A stretch of DNA of 34,976 nt, taken from assembly GCA_934654475.1 (NCBI GenBank), contig CAKUFZ010000018.1, forward strand, positions 1 through 34,976, given 5' to 3'. The stretch comes from an uncultured Coriobacteriales bacterium (GTDB lineage: Bacteria > Actinomycetota > Coriobacteriia > Coriobacteriales > UMGS124). The notes under the pieces were generated by a model that had not been told where the DNA came from, ran no database searches, and worked only from the letters and a program-made list of their open reading frames with translations. Made by a program: the position numbers and the translations under genes. The stretch's first letter is position 1. Each line of letters starts with the position of its first letter. Shown piece by piece: positions 34,210 through 34,976 of this stretch.

Positions 34210-34976
34210 ATGGAAGACCAGACGAAGCAGGACGCACCCGTCGCGACCCATAGGGGTGTGCTTGCTGGGCTAAGCGAAGACGAGCGCACCCAGAAGATTG
34301 AGACGACAATCAAGCACGAGTACATCGAGGGCCTCGACAACGCGCGCGTGTCGTCGCTCGCCAATCAGGCGCAGGACGGCCCCGTCGTCACCACGCTTGC
34401 CGAGCAGCTTGAGGCCTACACGCGCGACAAGCTTGTGGAAATGGCCAAGGACTACGACCTCAAGGGTTACTCCAAGCTCAAGAAGCCCGAACTCGCCCAG
34501 GCCGTCGCCCAGGCATGCGGTGAGCAGGACGAAGACGCCGCCTTCACGCTCGTCTTCGCCTCCCCTGCTGAGTTTGAAACGGCACGCAAGGTAATCGAAG
34601 CCGGTGGCACCCTCACGTTGAGCGACGAGGAGGTCTCCCGGGGCAACTTCCTAGAGACCATGCCGCCTTATGTGTATGTCTTCAGGGGCGAGGACGAGTT
34701 CACGATTCTGGTGCCCGAGGAACTGCGCGCAAGCCTGCAGCGCCTGGACTGGGCGGCCGTCGAGGCTCGCCGCGCCGAGGTCGCACATGCCCAGCACACG
34801 GCCGAGGTCCTCACCGACTTCTGCGGCATCGTGAGCCTGCCCGACGCCTGGAAGCAGTATCGTGCCTGGTACGGCGAGGGTATGGGCCAGGAAAGCTTTG
34901 AGCGCGACGTGCTGAGCGGCGTGAGCATGGGCGACCTCAACTACGGCGTGTGGTTCCTGGGCGACGAGTGCTACCT
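34210..34976 (+). CDS. Protein with Rho N-terminal-like motif, cut by window end
   Basis: At least 255 codons are open and the frame leaves the window without a stop. Residues 70-103 (YTRDKLVEMAKDYDLKGYSKLKKPELAQAV region) resemble the Rho N-terminal/SAP-like helix-turn motif that binds nucleic acid. The rest is acidic and mixed helix/strand with no signal peptide or membrane segment; VYVFRGEDEFTILVPEEL and TDFCGIVSLPDAWKQYRAWYG are not recognised. AGGAG lies six bases before the ATG. It is divergent from the leu operon. Function unknown; a nucleic-acid or regulatory role is only suggested by the motif. Confidence 0.8.
   Translation, partial: MEDQTKQDAPVATHRGVLAGLSEDERTQKIETTIKHEYIEGLDNARVSSLANQAQDGPVVTTLAEQLEAYTRDKLVEMAKDYDLKGYSKLKKPELAQAVAQACGEQDEDAAFTLVFASPAEFETARKVIEAGGTLTLSDEEVSRGNFLETMPPYVYVFRGEDEFTILVPEELRASLQRLDWAAVEARRAEVAHAQHTAEVLTDFCGIVSLPDAWKQYRAWYGEGMGQESFERDVLSGVSMGDLNYGVWFLGDECY

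Overview
The window reads as a chromosomal segment of a high-G+C Gram-positive bacterium, most likely a member of the class Coriobacteriia (Actinomycetota). The evidence is the protein family mix (WhiA, YvcK and RapZ in a row, a short LeuC/LeuD pair, a short ThiC), strong GGAGG-type ribosome binding sites, and G/C-ending codons. This placement is inferred from remembered gene sets and was not computed. Most genes lie on the minus strand.

Layout from left to right. (1) 1-4.6 kb: tandem tRNA-Val genes and a multipass membrane protein on minus; tRNA-Gly and tRNA-Cys on plus; then a two-gene partner-switching module (a STAS domain fused to an anti-sigma-type kinase, and a GAF-GAF-PP2C phosphatase) and tRNA-Leu(GAG) on minus. 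(2) 4.7-6.4 kb: a stand-alone oligopeptide-type substrate-binding lipoprotein with an inverted repeat inside its promoter. (3) 6.5-14.6 kb: one long minus-strand block, rapZ-yvcK-whiA-gap-pgk-tpiA-gpmI-secG, linking envelope and division control with lower glycolysis and protein export. (4) 14.8-20.8 kb: a plus-strand membrane protein with EF-hand loops and leucine-rich repeats, facing uvrC tail to tail; then an ATP-grasp ligase resembling D-aspartate ligases, and thiC. (5) 20.9-28.2 kb: an accessory defence region with a type I restriction-modification operon (hsdM-hsdS-hsdR) and a HigBA-like toxin-antitoxin pair. (6) 28.3-34.1 kb: a flavin-binding split-barrel protein, then the leucine operon leuA-leuC-leuD-leuB. 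A previously unlisted leucine-rich leader peptide precedes leuA. (7) A plus-strand protein with a Rho N-terminal-like motif runs off the right edge.

The strongest new signal is the leader peptide upstream of leuA. It is a short frame whose end carries five Leu codons, four CTT and one CTA, which look uncommon in this G/C-rich genome. It ends at the start of a hairpin-forming region, as expected for ribosome-mediated attenuation. Hairpins between leuA/leuC and between leuD/leuB add further internal control points. Other points of interest are the fused STAS-kinase partner switch, the duplicated EF-hand/LRR protein wedged between rapZ and uvrC, and direct repeats inside hsdS that could support specificity switching.
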